A DNA stretch of 37,681 bases from a virus: the IMG/VR virus record IMGVR_UViG_3300042559_001825, positions 1-37,681 of that record, one strand, 5' to 3'. The notes below the pieces were generated by a model, which ran no database searches, had not been told where the DNA came from, and saw nothing but the letters and a program-made list of their open reading frames with translations. Position numbers and translations under genes: made by a program. Below are positions 10,405-20,153 of the stretch, piece after piece. Position 1 is the first letter of the stretch. Every line of letters starts with the position of its first letter.

Positions 10405-13400
10405 ATGCCATATAGTAATACAGTAATAACAAATTTTGTATCGACAGATTTTACTTCGAACAAACCATCATATAGTGATGTTGGGTCATTTCCTAGTAAT
10501 ATGAAATTCGCCAACATAACTAAATCATTACAGTTAGGTAATAAAAATTATGGTTATTTAAAATTTGAGGTTTCATATACTGGTGTTGTTGATTACGTAT
10601 CTATAAATTTTTCAGACCCTAATAAAGGATATGTTTCGGTTTCAACAAATCAAAATTCATTATATAAAATGTCTAGATTTGATACACCACTTGAAAATAT
10701 TATCTTAAACGATAAAACAAGTGGAACAAAAACATTTTATGTAATAGTAAATGGAGACCAGTCAAACAAATCATCTGTTTTAAATATTAATATGGCGATA
10801 GGAAAATACAATACACCTCCTAGCACGTCAAGTATTACGTTGTCATATGATTGTACAGAGCCTTTGTATGAATATGAAACTGGATTACACGTTTATTCAC
10901 CTTATGATGCGATTGACGGAACATCAAAAGTAAGAACAAAATTATATTCAATAACCCCGATTGAAAGTTGGGCAACTGACACTCCAATATGGGGTGGTGT
11001 GTATTTTGAAAATCCCGCATTACCATATTATTATGGTTTTGGTACTAAAGTTTATAAAATTGGTGGACCATATGATAGGGCATACGGAACACAAAAACAA
11101 GTTACTGTAAAAAAGAAACTTTTTGGTAAACCAAAAGTAAACGAAGAAACAATTGGACCTCAATCATTTTTTTATTTAAATGATCAAACATCGGATGCCT
11201 GTACTGTTCCATTTATGGAGGGTGTTGGTAAATTGAGAGAAATATTCACAGCGTCAACATTATCACAACCACAACAATATCGTTATTATTTAGGATACAA
11301 CCAAACAAATAAAACATTATCAAATGATAGTGTTTTTACTCAGTATAGTATGTCAACAAAGACATCAAATCCAATTGTTGGTGCAACCCACGCCTTGTCA
11401 AAAACATTATACGGTGTTGTAAGTGGTTACGACACTGAATGGAGATTAAACGAATGGACACTTGCAGGTACCGTTTTAGGTCTTGGAATGTTAATACCAA
11501 TAGAAAGTGCGTTATATAGTACAATTGGTCAATTAGTTGGACACTGGTTTGATTATTTAATTGGACCCTTAGTTCCGCAATGGTTAACATTGGGGGTTAA
11601 AGCGACCGCATTTCTAAATGTGGCATTACCTTGGTTATTTGGAGCACTTTTACTTGCCTCTATTTTAACTTTAATTTTTTCATCTAGAACAACGACATAT
11701 AGAGAATCATGTAAAAAATTTTTACATCACTTTACAAATAAACCATATATTGAAATAAGTACAACGGGGAACGATACAATTCTTTATAGAGACATTACAT
11801 TATCAACAATAAACAATGGATATTATTGTGATGGGGTTTATTACTACCAACAAGTTGGGGGAAAAATAACATCTAAAGAATTATCATACACAAACGCAAT
11901 TGTTAATGATAGTCCACTGAAATTTGAATTTCAATATTCAATAAAGGCGGATGACCCAACCTTAATTACAAATTTTAATAAACTAATAATTCTTTCATAC
12001 ACAAGTGGTAAACCTTTACCATACTGTGGTAGTGGAACAATTTACTACAACGATACAACATTAACTCAAACAATTAGTAATAGTTGTTGTGATTTAGAGG
12101 TTGGACAATCTACGGTTCTAACTGTACCATCTGGAAGTGAATTTAGTTGTATAAGTCAAAATGATGCGAACGCTAAGGCGACCAAGAAACTTACTTCTTT
12201 AGTAACATACGCGCAAAATGCGGGTAGATACTGTACACCAATAAGTGAAACTAGTGTGGGGGTATTAAATTCATATTTTACACATGAACTAAAAGTTGAA
12301 ACAAATCCAACAAATGTTACTGTTTTCTATGATAATAGAACAGGAGGTGCCACGGTAGGTAAAACACTTTATTATGACGATTACGGTTGTCAAAAAGTGT
12401 TAAATGGTTACTATGCGATATCAGGAACATCCATATATCGTACTTTTTATCATACAACAAATGGTACCATAGATGGGATTTACTCGATGCAAAATTCAGG
12501 TAGTACGACTACAACAACAAGTGAACCAATAATAGGAACAAATTTAGATTACTCAAGTAATTGGTACATGTCGGGAATTGATAAAAATTCTATAGACACC
12601 TACACTAATAGAATTGAAGACACTAAAGGGTTTGATCCAAATAGTTTATATACAAATACATCACTTAAAAAAGGGTTCATAAAAACCCCAATCACATTGA
12701 ACGATTTCCAATTATACACAGGTTTTACAACAACTTCGTATAATGAGGCAGCAACAGGTTGGTATAGACCATTAATTGATTGGATAGAAAATGATACATT
12801 TTATTACCAAAGATCAGAAACAATATCAATTAATTTAGATGAGGATTGTGGATATAAAACTACAAGTTCAACAAGAGGTTTTAATATTGTTGGTAAATCT
12901 GGTGGTAATAATACCGCATTACATAATCCTGTAAGTATGGTTGTTAAAGCGTATACAACTGGAAATGTATTAACCGGAACATTCAACGCAACTTCATCTG
13001 CGTCAGAAACAAAAACATTTGTACCTTTTGGTAGTCAGGTTAATTTTAATGAACCAATTACAAGTTTGGTTTTAGATTCAATTACTTCTGAAAATCCAAA
13101 AAATAAAATTACTTATACCGTTGGGACTAGTACAACATGTACCGCGGTTCAAACATGTAATTTAACATTGGCGTTCACATCAACCAATCCAACAAGTGGT
13201 AATAATGGAACAGCAACGGTTACTGTGTCAGGTGGAACCGCACCATACACATACGCATGGTCACCATCACCTGGTACAACATATACCAATATAACACCAG
13301 CAACCCACACTATTACAGGATTGTCAGCCAATACCGTTTATACCGTTAATGTAACAGATGCAAATAATTGTACAAAATCGGGAACAGTTACAACAGGTCA

Positions 13401-13944
13401 AAATACATTCGTTTTTGATGCCGATTATATGGTGTTAACATATCAATTTACGAATGGTCGAGATTTAGATACGAGATCTAGAGTTGCATTACCTAATATT
13501 GGACAAACAACTCTTTTATCCTATGTGGGCTGGAACAGGTCGGCTCAATGGCCAACAAGTGGGTTACCAATAATCAGATGGGGTGGAGATAACACAGGAA
13601 CCGGATTTGAATCTGTTTATGTCAATTTAATTAAATTTAGACAAGACTATCCAAATGAAAATAGTATTGTAATAGATTTAAGAGCATTTTGGTTTGGTAC
13701 AGTAGGTACTAATCCTGTTAATGTTGCTGCAACATTATATAAAGGAGGAACAATAAGTGGACCAACTAACTATGTATTTACAAACACAACCTTTACATCT
13801 AAATTTGATATTAGTTCTGTATCTAAAGTGATAACAAGTACTAATCGTAACGATGGAGGACAAAGAGTTGCAACTTTAACTTACAATTTAACAACAAATA
13901 CCGGTACATTTAATAATAGCGATACAACAACACCTTCAGTATAA
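10405..13944 (+). CDS. Large virion protein with internal hydrophobic helices and SprB-like domain
   Basis: A 1179-aa protein starting just after a TATTTATA motif. The N-terminal 350 residues are beta-prone. Residues about 351-429 contain two or three strongly hydrophobic stretches (TLAGTVLGLGMLIP, TAFLNVALPWLFGALLLASILTLIF), which is unusual for a soluble structural protein. They are followed by a basic segment (YRESCKKF). Residues about 911-1000 form one SprB/PKD-like repeat with GGTAPYTYAWSPSPG and TVNVTDANNC, the family abundant in gliding adhesins of Bacteroidota. The last 180 residues are another beta-rich domain. It could be a tail or adhesin protein that inserts into a membrane during entry; that is inference. 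No family name can be assigned to the whole. Confidence 0.8.
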   Translation: MPYSNTVITNFVSTDFTSNKPSYSDVGSFPSNMKFANITKSLQLGNKNYGYLKFEVSYTGVVDYVSINFSDPNKGYVSVSTNQNSLYKMSRFDTPLENIILNDKTSGTKTFYVIVNGDQSNKSSVLNINMAIGKYNTPPSTSSITLSYDCTEPLYEYETGLHVYSPYDAIDGTSKVRTKLYSITPIESWATDTPIWGGVYFENPALPYYYGFGTKVYKIGGPYDRAYGTQKQVTVKKKLFGKPKVNEETIGPQSFFYLNDQTSDACTVPFMEGVGKLREIFTASTLSQPQQYRYYLGYNQTNKTLSNDSVFTQYSMSTKTSNPIVGATHALSKTLYGVVSGYDTEWRLNEWTLAGTVLGLGMLIPIESALYSTIGQLVGHWFDYLIGPLVPQWLTLGVKATAFLNVALPWLFGALLLASILTLIFSSRTTTYRESCKKFLHHFTNKPYIEISTTGNDTILYRDITLSTINNGYYCDGVYYYQQVGGKITSKELSYTNAIVNDSPLKFEFQYSIKADDPTLITNFNKLIILSYTSGKPLPYCGSGTIYYNDTTLTQTISNSCCDLEVGQSTVLTVPSGSEFSCISQNDANAKATKKLTSLVTYAQNAGRYCTPISETSVGVLNSYFTHELKVETNPTNVTVFYDNRTGGATVGKTLYYDDYGCQKVLNGYYAISGTSIYRTFYHTTNGTIDGIYSMQNSGSTTTTTSEPIIGTNLDYSSNWYMSGIDKNSIDTYTNRIEDTKGFDPNSLYTNTSLKKGFIKTPITLNDFQLYTGFTTTSYNEAATGWYRPLIDWIENDTFYYQRSETISINLDEDCGYKTTSSTRGFNIVGKSGGNNTALHNPVSMVVKAYTTGNVLTGTFNATSSASETKTFVPFGSQVNFNEPITSLVLDSITSENPKNKITYTVGTSTTCTAVQTCNLTLAFTSTNPTSGNNGTATVTVSGGTAPYTYAWSPSPGTTYTNITPATHTITGLSANTVYTVNVTDANNCTKSGTVTTGQNTFVFDADYMVLTYQFTNGRDLDTRSRVALPNIGQTTLLSYVGWNRSAQWPTSGLPIIRWGGDNTGTGFESVYVNLIKFRQDYPNENSIVIDLRAFWFGTVGTNPVNVAATLYKGGTISGPTNYVFTNTTFTSKFDISSVSKVITSTNRNDGGQRVATLTYNLTTNTGTFNNSDTTTPSV

Positions 13945-13945
13945 T

Positions 13946-14161
13946 ATGGAACCAAAAGAAATGACTAATATATTATATGACACAATTGATGTGGCAAATA
14001 ATATTGAAATACAAAATATCAACAATAAAGAATATAGTATTTTCAAAGCTGCGGAATCTGAGGATTACATGGTTTGCATATTTGATGATGCTAATAGTTA
14101 TAATAGTGATGTTTTTCACACAATAAATGAGTGTTATGATTGGATAAAACAAAATTCCTAA
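13946..14161 (+). CDS. Small hypothetical protein, 71 aa
   Basis: A 71-aa acidic protein whose ATG begins two bases after the stop of the 1179-aa gene, indicating coupled translation. It is rich in Asp, Asn, Ile and Glu and has a central IFKAAESEDYMVCIFDD stretch and a C-terminal DWIKQN. There is no signal peptide, membrane helix or recognisable motif. It lies between two structural genes, so it could be a chaperone or small accessory for one of them. That is only a suggestion from position. Confidence 0.65.
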   Translation: MEPKEMTNILYDTIDVANNIEIQNINNKEYSIFKAAESEDYMVCIFDDANSYNSDVFHTINECYDWIKQNS

Positions 14162-14173
14162 TAGGTATAGTAA

Positions 14174-15250
14174 ATGAGATATTTTTATGTAAGGATTGAT
14201 GCGGGATTTTCGAATAGTATATATAGCATATACTCTACGTTACCACCTGCGGGAAATCTTGCATTATTGTTTGACCCAATAGGTAGTACATTAGTTGCTA
14301 CTGGATTAACATATACCCAATTAACAACAGGTGATGGAGTTTTAGTTGAAGTCCCAGGAGACACACAAAGAATTTACTTATACGATGCTGATGGTAATTT
14401 TTGTTCTGTTGGTATTGAAAACGACATAAGAGTTAACTCCTTACCGGTTCCAACACCAACACCAACGCCAACACCTACTAGTACACCAACATCAACTTCA
14501 ACTTTAGATTGTTATTTTGATGTGGAATTAAATACGGTTATAATAACCCCAACACCTACTAGTACACCTACATCAACTTCTACATTAGATTGTAGTTTTG
14601 ATGTGGATTTAGACACTGTTTACCCAACACCAACACCTACTAGTACACCTACATCAACTTCAACGTTAGATTGTAGTTTTGATGTGGATTTAGAAACCGC
14701 AATATACACACCAACACCTACTAATACCCCAACGTCAACACCTACTAGTACACCAACAGGACCTGATGATTTGTGTTTTGAATTTGAATTAACGGAAATA
14801 GTATACGATAGAACATTAACATTCACAAGTTACCAACAAGGTCTATTTACATTTGAATTATCCGAACCGATTAATACTGATCTTTATATAAATTTTGCAC
14901 ATATTAGTTCTTTTGAACTTTATGGATGTTATGGTACCCAATACAATCAACCCGATGAATTTGGTGGAAATACATTAATCGAATCATTAAAAATAAATGG
15001 TGGTAGTACAATCGGCACTAAAATGGGTAAAACACCATTAACGGGAAGTACCTTATCGTATAAATTTTCACAAGAAATAAGTGTGGTTAATGATGATTTA
15101 GCGAGTAATGTGTGGGTATCAAATAATGACACGTTCACATATGATGGTTTAGTAATAAAGGTAATTATTAATAATGATTGTCAAAATTATACTATAATAA
15201 CTCCAACAGAGACACCAACACCAACTAACACACCAACACCACCATTTTAA
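14174..15250 (+). CDS. Stalked fibre/adhesin protein with three LDC modules
   Basis: A 358-aa protein with three parts. Residues 1-90 are a compact N-terminal head; its LVATGLTYTQL string resembles LATGVTYNNI in the Hint protein at 19133, so the heads may share a fold. Residues about 94-196 are a Thr/Pro stalk with three LDC modules ([27 protein letters not shown]). Residues about 197-345 are a beta-rich domain with no known motif, followed by a short [11 protein letters not shown] tail. There is no signal peptide, as expected for a virion protein assembled in the cytoplasm. A short fibre or decoration protein is the best guess. Confidence 0.8.
   Translation: MRYFYVRIDAGFSNSIYSIYSTLPPAGNLALLFDPIGSTLVATGLTYTQLTTGDGVLVEVPGDTQRIYLYDADGNFCSVGIENDIRVNSLPVPTPTPTPTPTSTPTSTSTLDCYFDVELNTVIITPTPTSTPTSTSTLDCSFDVDLDTVYPTPTPTSTPTSTSTLDCSFDVDLETAIYTPTPTNTPTSTPTSTPTGPDDLCFEFELTEIVYDRTLTFTSYQQGLFTFELSEPINTDLYINFAHISSFELYGCYGTQYNQPDEFGGNTLIESLKINGGSTIGTKMGKTPLTGSTLSYKFSQEISVVNDDLASNVWVSNNDTFTYDGLVIKVIINNDCQNYTIITPTETPTPTNTPTPPF
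14449..14760 (+). repeat. Thr/Pro stalk with three LDC modules
   Basis: This is a second occurrence of the alternating pattern: [16 protein letters not shown] blocks followed by FDVDL-type strands and then another TP run. The DNA of the repeats is close to that in the genes at 4675 and 15271, including the recurring ACTAGTACACC codon block. Confidence 0.88.
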
Positions 15251-15270
15251 AATAAAAAACAAATAGAAAA

Positions 15271-18200
15271 ATGAAAATATCGTTCATATATAGTGGAATA
15301 TACGCATCACATTTATCATGGCAAGGCTATGATGGTGATACTTTATATACCCTAAGATGGAACAGTTCTTCACAGTACGATTCTTTTTGGGAAATTGAGG
15401 GTTGGTTGTATGACGGTCAACCTAGAAACTACACAACAGACGAAATACCAGTAACAGGATGGACCTTATATAATGCGGTAAATAATACTGCAACGTTTAA
15501 TGTTAATTTAGGGGTATGTCCAACACCAACACCAACTAATACACCTACTAGCACGCCAACCAACACACCTACTATAACATTAGATTGTAGCTTCGATGTG
15601 GATTTAGAAACTACAATAACAACACCAACACCAACCAATACACCGACTAGTACCCCAACATCAACGGAGACTAGTACACCAACAATAACCCCAACATCGA
15701 CCTCAACATTAGATTGTAGCTTCGATGTGGATGTGGTAATACCGACTCCTACACCTACTAGTACACCAACTGCAACTAGTACACCTACCAGTACATCAAC
15801 TGGTACACCTACTATAACTAATACACCAACTACAACATTAGATTGTAATTTTGATGTAGACTTAGACGTGGTAATACCAACACCAACCCCAACTAGTACA
15901 CCAACTAACACACCTACTAGTACCCCAACATCAACGGAGACTAACACACCAACATTCACACCTACTAGTACATCAACTGGTACCCCAACAATAACCGCAA
16001 CACCAACTACAACATTAGATTGTAACTTCGATGTTGATTTGAATGTAATTATACCAACACCAACTCCAACTAATACACCTACTAACACACCTACTAGTAC
16101 TCCAACATCAACGGAGACTAGCACGCCAACTAATACGCCAACATCCACACCAACTAGTACACCTACTACAACCAATACACCAACTAGTACACCAACATCA
16201 ACTAGTACACCTACTATAACTAATACACCTACAGTAACATTAGATTGTAACTTTGGTGTAGGTTTAGTTGTTAATTACCCACCAACAGACATTTATTTAA
16301 CAAATAATAGTATCAATGAGAATAGTTCAATTAACACTATTATCGGTACACTTTCAACTACATCAATAGACAGTAGTGATACATACACATATTCCATTGT
16401 TGCGGGTTCAAGTAACTTCAATATATCTGGTACATCATTAAGAAGTTCACAAAGCTTTAACTATGAAGCCGCAACATCACATAGTGTTACAATAAGAGTT
16501 ACCGATAGTGTTGGTCAATATTTTGATAAGGCATTTACAATAAATGTTAATAATGTTAACGAAACACCATACGGTATTAACCTTAACAATAATTCACAAC
16601 AAGAAAATACTGCAACAGGTACGACTATAGGAACATTTACATCATTAGATGTTGATTCTGGAGATACGTTTACATATTCATTACATGATACAGGTAGTTA
16701 CCCAGATAATAGTAATTTTACATTATCTAGTTCTGGTGTATTGAAAAACTCAACAGTGTTTAATTATGAAGCAAAAACTTCGTACACTATTAGAGTTAGA
16801 ACAACAGATGCGGGTGGTTTAACATACGACGCTACATTTACTATAAATGTAACAAATCAAAATGAAACACCTACAAACATTAATTTAAGTTCATCATCAA
16901 TATCTGAAAATGTTCCAACAGGTACAACTATTGGTACATTATCAGCAACAGATCCTGATTCTGGAGATACGTTTACATTTAGCTTAGTTGATGGTGGAAC
17001 ATATCCTGATAATTCAGCGTTCAATATATCTGGTACATCATTAAGAAGTTCAGCGATTTTTAACTACGAATCAAAATCATCTTATTCAATAAGAGTTAGA
17101 GCTACCGATGCTGGCGGTTTAACATTTGATAAAACATTAACAATAACAATTACAAACGTTACAATAACTGTAACGGCTAGTCAAACAACGGCCATAACAT
17201 GTAATGGTGGTAATCAAGGAGTTATAACGGTTTCAGATGCATCGGGAGGTACGGCTAATTACACATATTCAAAAGATGGTACAAACTATCAAGTTAGTAC
17301 ATCATTTGGTAGTTTGACTGCTGGGTCATATACAATATATGCTAAAGACTCATATGGTGAAGTTGGGTCAACAATTGTAAATGTTACACAACCTGCGGTA
17401 GTTTCGGTATCAGCGTCTGGAACTAACCCAACTTGTTTTGGTGGAACTGATGGTTCTATTTCAGTATCAAGTGCTACTGGTGGAAATGGAACATACACAT
17501 ATTCTAAAGACGGTACAAATTATCAAGCTAGTGCAACATTTAGTAGTATCGGAAGCGGTTCATACACAATCTACGCTAAAGATGGTAATGGTTGTGTTGG
17601 GTCAACTTCTGTGACATTAAATAGAACACAAGTAACTGCAACAGTATCACAAACTAATGCAACATGTAATGGTGGTAGTGATGGTTCAATCTCTGTTTCA
17701 GGTTTAGCTGGAGGTCAAGGTGGACCATACTCAACTAAATTGAATTCTGGTGGAACATATCAAGTAATAACAACTTCTAGAACATATTCATCACTATCCG
17801 CTGGGGCAAATACAATTTACGTGAAGGATAGTGCGGGTTGTGAAAACACATATTCTGTTACATTAACACAACCAACCGCTGTAACTATCTCATTATCTTC
17901 ATCTTCGGCACCAACTTGTTTCGATGGATTTAATGGTAGTATCGTTGTAAGTGCTGGTGGAGGAAATGGATCACATCAGTACAGAATAAACAGTGGTTCT
18001 TGGCAATCAAGTGGAACATTTAGTAGTTTAGGTTCGGGGTCATATACTTTACAATCAAGAGATACCAATGGTTGTGAGTCTTCAACAATAAATGTGAATA
18101 TCACAAAATCGGCACCAACTGCAAGTGTTTCACAAGGTAATGTTACTTGTAATGGTGGATCAAATGGTTCAATTAGTGTATCGAGTCCATCAGGTGGAAG

Positions 18201-19077
18201 TGGTTCTGGATATACATATTCAAGAGACGGAGTAAATTACCAATCAAGCGGTACGTTTAGTAGCTTAACCGCCGGTGGTTATGACATCTACATAAAAGAT
18301 GGTGTTGGATGTGTAAATTATTTAACAACCATAACAATTACTCAACCATCGGCTCAAGCGGCAACAATAACTGTTAACACATTTGCAACTTGTAATGGTG
18401 TGGCGGATGGTGCAATTACATTATCTTCTTCTGGAGGAACATTCCCTAAGACATATAGATTATATGCTGACACATCGGCACCTTATGTTACTTGTGGCGG
18501 AACTTTAGTTGGAACATACACAGGTGTAACTTCAGGTGGACCATCCGTATATGTTACGGGTATTGACGAATATGGATATTGTCTTGAAGTTACAGATAAC
18601 AATGGTTGCGTAACCAATAGTAGTGTTGTTGAAACAACCGCTTGTTCTGGAACTTGTTACACAATAACATTACCGCAAAGTATTTTAACATATAATGGTG
18701 AGAGTTTATATATAAATTACACAAAAACGAATGGTACACTTGTATCCCGACCATATTCTGATTTCCCGGCAGAGTTTTCAGCAAATAACGATTATATAAC
18801 CAATATTTGTTCAAATTTCCAACCTTCATACCAATACGGTACAAGTGGTAATGGATTTTTAGATCCTGGAGTTGGAATTACAATAAACGGAAAATGTAAC
18901 GATAGTCAATGGTGTGGAGGTGCGGACCCTTATGTTCCACCAACTGGTGGAGGCGGAGGAGGTGGTGGTACCACTTATTCTTGTAAGGAGTCTCCAGGTG
19001 GACCATGTAGTGATTACAACTCACCGTGTTCATCGTTAGGTTTAATGAATTGTAGTGATTTGGAAGAAATTACATAA
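15271..19077 (+). CDS. Modular adhesin: Thr/Pro-LDC stalk, three cadherin-like repeats, six SprB-like repeats
   Basis: A 1268-aa protein. Residues 1-80 are a unique head rich in Trp and Tyr. Residues about 83-330 are a stalk with five LDC modules. Residues about 337-630 hold three cadherin-like repeats with IxENxxxGTxIGT, [12 protein letters not shown] and FNYExxxSYxIRVRxTD signatures. Residues about 631-1130 hold six SprB-like repeats, each with a T/NxTCxGGxDGSIxVS start and a [15 protein letters not shown] end. The C-terminal 140 residues are Cys-rich with a seven-glycine run. SprB repeats are typical of surface adhesins that move over gliding Bacteroidota cells, so a phage receptor-binding fibre is likely. 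The role is inferred from domain content. Confidence 0.85.
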   Translation: MKISFIYSGIYASHLSWQGYDGDTLYTLRWNSSSQYDSFWEIEGWLYDGQPRNYTTDEIPVTGWTLYNAVNNTATFNVNLGVCPTPTPTNTPTSTPTNTPTITLDCSFDVDLETTITTPTPTNTPTSTPTSTETSTPTITPTSTSTLDCSFDVDVVIPTPTPTSTPTATSTPTSTSTGTPTITNTPTTTLDCNFDVDLDVVIPTPTPTSTPTNTPTSTPTSTETNTPTFTPTSTSTGTPTITATPTTTLDCNFDVDLNVIIPTPTPTNTPTNTPTSTPTSTETSTPTNTPTSTPTSTPTTTNTPTSTPTSTSTPTITNTPTVTLDCNFGVGLVVNYPPTDIYLTNNSINENSSINTIIGTLSTTSIDSSDTYTYSIVAGSSNFNISGTSLRSSQSFNYEAATSHSVTIRVTDSVGQYFDKAFTINVNNVNETPYGINLNNNSQQENTATGTTIGTFTSLDVDSGDTFTYSLHDTGSYPDNSNFTLSSSGVLKNSTVFNYEAKTSYTIRVRTTDAGGLTYDATFTINVTNQNETPTNINLSSSSISENVPTGTTIGTLSATDPDSGDTFTFSLVDGGTYPDNSAFNISGTSLRSSAIFNYESKSSYSIRVRATDAGGLTFDKTLTITITNVTITVTASQTTAITCNGGNQGVITVSDASGGTANYTYSKDGTNYQVSTSFGSLTAGSYTIYAKDSYGEVGSTIVNVTQPAVVSVSASGTNPTCFGGTDGSISVSSATGGNGTYTYSKDGTNYQASATFSSIGSGSYTIYAKDGNGCVGSTSVTLNRTQVTATVSQTNATCNGGSDGSISVSGLAGGQGGPYSTKLNSGGTYQVITTSRTYSSLSAGANTIYVKDSAGCENTYSVTLTQPTAVTISLSSSSAPTCFDGFNGSIVVSAGGGNGSHQYRINSGSWQSSGTFSSLGSGSYTLQSRDTNGCESSTINVNITKSAPTASVSQGNVTCNGGSNGSISVSSPSGGSGSGYTYSRDGVNYQSSGTFSSLTAGGYDIYIKDGVGCVNYLTTITITQPSAQAATITVNTFATCNGVADGAITLSSSGGTFPKTYRLYADTSAPYVTCGGTLVGTYTGVTSGGPSVYVTGIDEYGYCLEVTDNNGCVTNSSVVETTACSGTCYTITLPQSILTYNGESLYINYTKTNGTLVSRPYSDFPAEFSANNDYITNICSNFQPSYQYGTSGNGFLDPGVGITINGKCNDSQWCGGADPYVPPTGGGGGGGGTTYSCKESPGGPCSDYNSPCSSLGLMNCSDLEEIT
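15517..16260 (+). repeat. Thr/Pro stalk with five LDC modules
   Basis: Five LDC(S/N)F(D/G)V modules near 15582, 15711, 15839, 16015 and 16240 alternate with long (T/S)xTPT runs. Positions 15591-15632 are identical to 9204-9245 in the 1900-aa gene, which shows exchange or duplication between the two genes. Confidence 0.88.
17160..18660 (+). repeat. Six tandem SprB-like repeats (protein level)
   Basis: Six repeats of about 80 residues are marked by Cys-Asn/Phe-Gly-Gly (ITCNGG, PTCFGG, ATCNGG, PTCFDG, VTCNGG, ATCNGV) and by a closing KDxxGC-type turn. DNA identity between copies is only moderate, so they are older than the stalk repeats. Confidence 0.75.
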
Positions 19078-19106
19078 TTAAAAAAGAATAAAACAAAATA
19101 AACAGA

Positions 19107-19114
19107 TATTTATA
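19107..19114 (+). promoter_or_regulatory. TATTTATA late-promoter-like motif
   Basis: TATTTATA lies 18 bases before the ATG at 19133 in a purine-rich AT leader. It is one of the exact copies of the motif found in gaps before structural genes. Confidence 0.5.
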
Positions 19115-19132
19115 TAAAAAAGAAAAAAAACA

Positions 19133-20068
19133 ATGGGAACATTTAACGCAACATTTACATTAACGGCAGGTTCATCAGCGAACGTTGGTGGATTTAATAT
19201 CGTAGGAAATCCTGGGTCGGTAAGTATCGCAACAGGAGTAAGTAGAGCATCATTAGCCACAGGTGTGACATATAATAATATTGCAGATACTGTAACAGAA
19301 TTTACAATAACAAGTACTGGTGACTGTACAAATTCGGTAACTGTGCTAACTGCTCCGGAACCAACACCAACACCAACATCAACTGTATATACATATGATT
19401 GCTTTGAGGGATCTTGTATTCAAGTGGTGGGAACAGATGGTCAATATGGAACATTACAATTATGTCAGGGATCTTGTACTGTAGATCCTTGTTTCATCGA
19501 AGGAACTAACATTACGTTAGCTGATGGTTCACAAGTATTAATTGAAACATTACAAGTTGGCGATATTTTAAAATCATTCGCAATTGACACTTTACCGTTA
19601 TATTCTGACGATAATACGGTATTAACAACTTGGAGTACGGAAAATTTAACAGGTACATTATCGACTGCAACAATTATGTCAATCACACCAGTTCAAGTTA
19701 GTGAAATTGTAGTGATTAATGATTTATTAAAAACAACATCTAACCACAAACATTTAGTTAAACACGATGGTGTTTGGTCATTTGTAATGGCTAGTAAGGT
19801 TGTTGTTGGAGATATAATGATAGACATTAACAATAATGAAGTAGAAGTAACATCTGTTGAAACTCAAGAAGTTGAGAAAACAGTTTACAAAATGGACGTT
19901 GAAACACTTGACGTATTCTACGCTGAGAACATATTAACACACAACATTAAACCAAGTGGAGATACATGGGATTGTACACCTCAAGGTTGTGTTCAAGCAG
20001 TTGATGGGGATTACGCCACATTACAGGACTGTCAAAACGCTCCTTGTGTTCAAGGTCCACAACAGTAA
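19133..20068 (+). CDS. Hint-domain (intein-like) protein flanked by paired Cys modules
   Basis: A 311-aa protein. Residues 1-75 are a head domain, followed by a short PTPTPTST linker. Residues 88-115 form a Cys module (C90, C95, C111, C115). Residues 120-271 are a Hint domain: C120 in CFIEGTNITLADGS, a GD in QVGDILKS, a TTSNHKHL block B with H205, and a C-terminal ENILTHN ending at N271. Residues 279-305 repeat the Cys module (C281, C286, C300, C305, with DGxYxTLQxCQ in both). The residue after N271 is Ile, not Cys/Ser/Thr, so ordinary intein splicing is unlikely. Self-cleavage of the bacterial intein-like type is more plausible. No homing endonuclease fits in the short domain. Confidence 0.85.
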   Translation: MGTFNATFTLTAGSSANVGGFNIVGNPGSVSIATGVSRASLATGVTYNNIADTVTEFTITSTGDCTNSVTVLTAPEPTPTPTSTVYTYDCFEGSCIQVVGTDGQYGTLQLCQGSCTVDPCFIEGTNITLADGSQVLIETLQVGDILKSFAIDTLPLYSDDNTVLTTWSTENLTGTLSTATIMSITPVQVSEIVVINDLLKTTSNHKHLVKHDGVWSFVMASKVVVGDIMIDINNNEVEVTSVETQEVEKTVYKMDVETLDVFYAENILTHNIKPSGDTWDCTPQGCVQAVDGDYATLQDCQNAPCVQGPQQ

Positions 20069-20090
20069 TCGAAAAGTTAATTTATATTTT

Positions 20091-20119
20091 AAAAAACCCC
20101 TTCACAAAAGGGGTTTTTT
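20091..20119 (+). terminator. Intrinsic terminator after the Hint gene
   Basis: ACCCCTT and AAGGGGT form a perfect stem around a CACA loop, extended by an A-run that pairs with the following T-run. It lies 22 bases after the stop of the Hint gene and just before the next TATTTATG motif, so it separates two transcription units. The A/T flanks could also let it work on the other strand. Confidence 0.9.
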
Positions 20120-20140
20120 TGTTTAAATTTTATATGGTTG

Positions 20141-20148
20141 TATTTATG
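20141..20148 (+). promoter_or_regulatory. TATTTATG variant of the late-promoter motif
   Basis: TATTTATG ends 5 bases before the ATG at 20154 and lies directly downstream of an intrinsic terminator, which makes a new transcription start here likely. Confidence 0.5.
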
Positions 20149-20153
20149 GTAAT

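Noticed and set aside
19490-19945. A canonical self-splicing intein with homing endonuclease
   Set aside because: The +1 residue is Ile, the domain is only about 152 residues and no LAGLIDADG or HNH motif is present.
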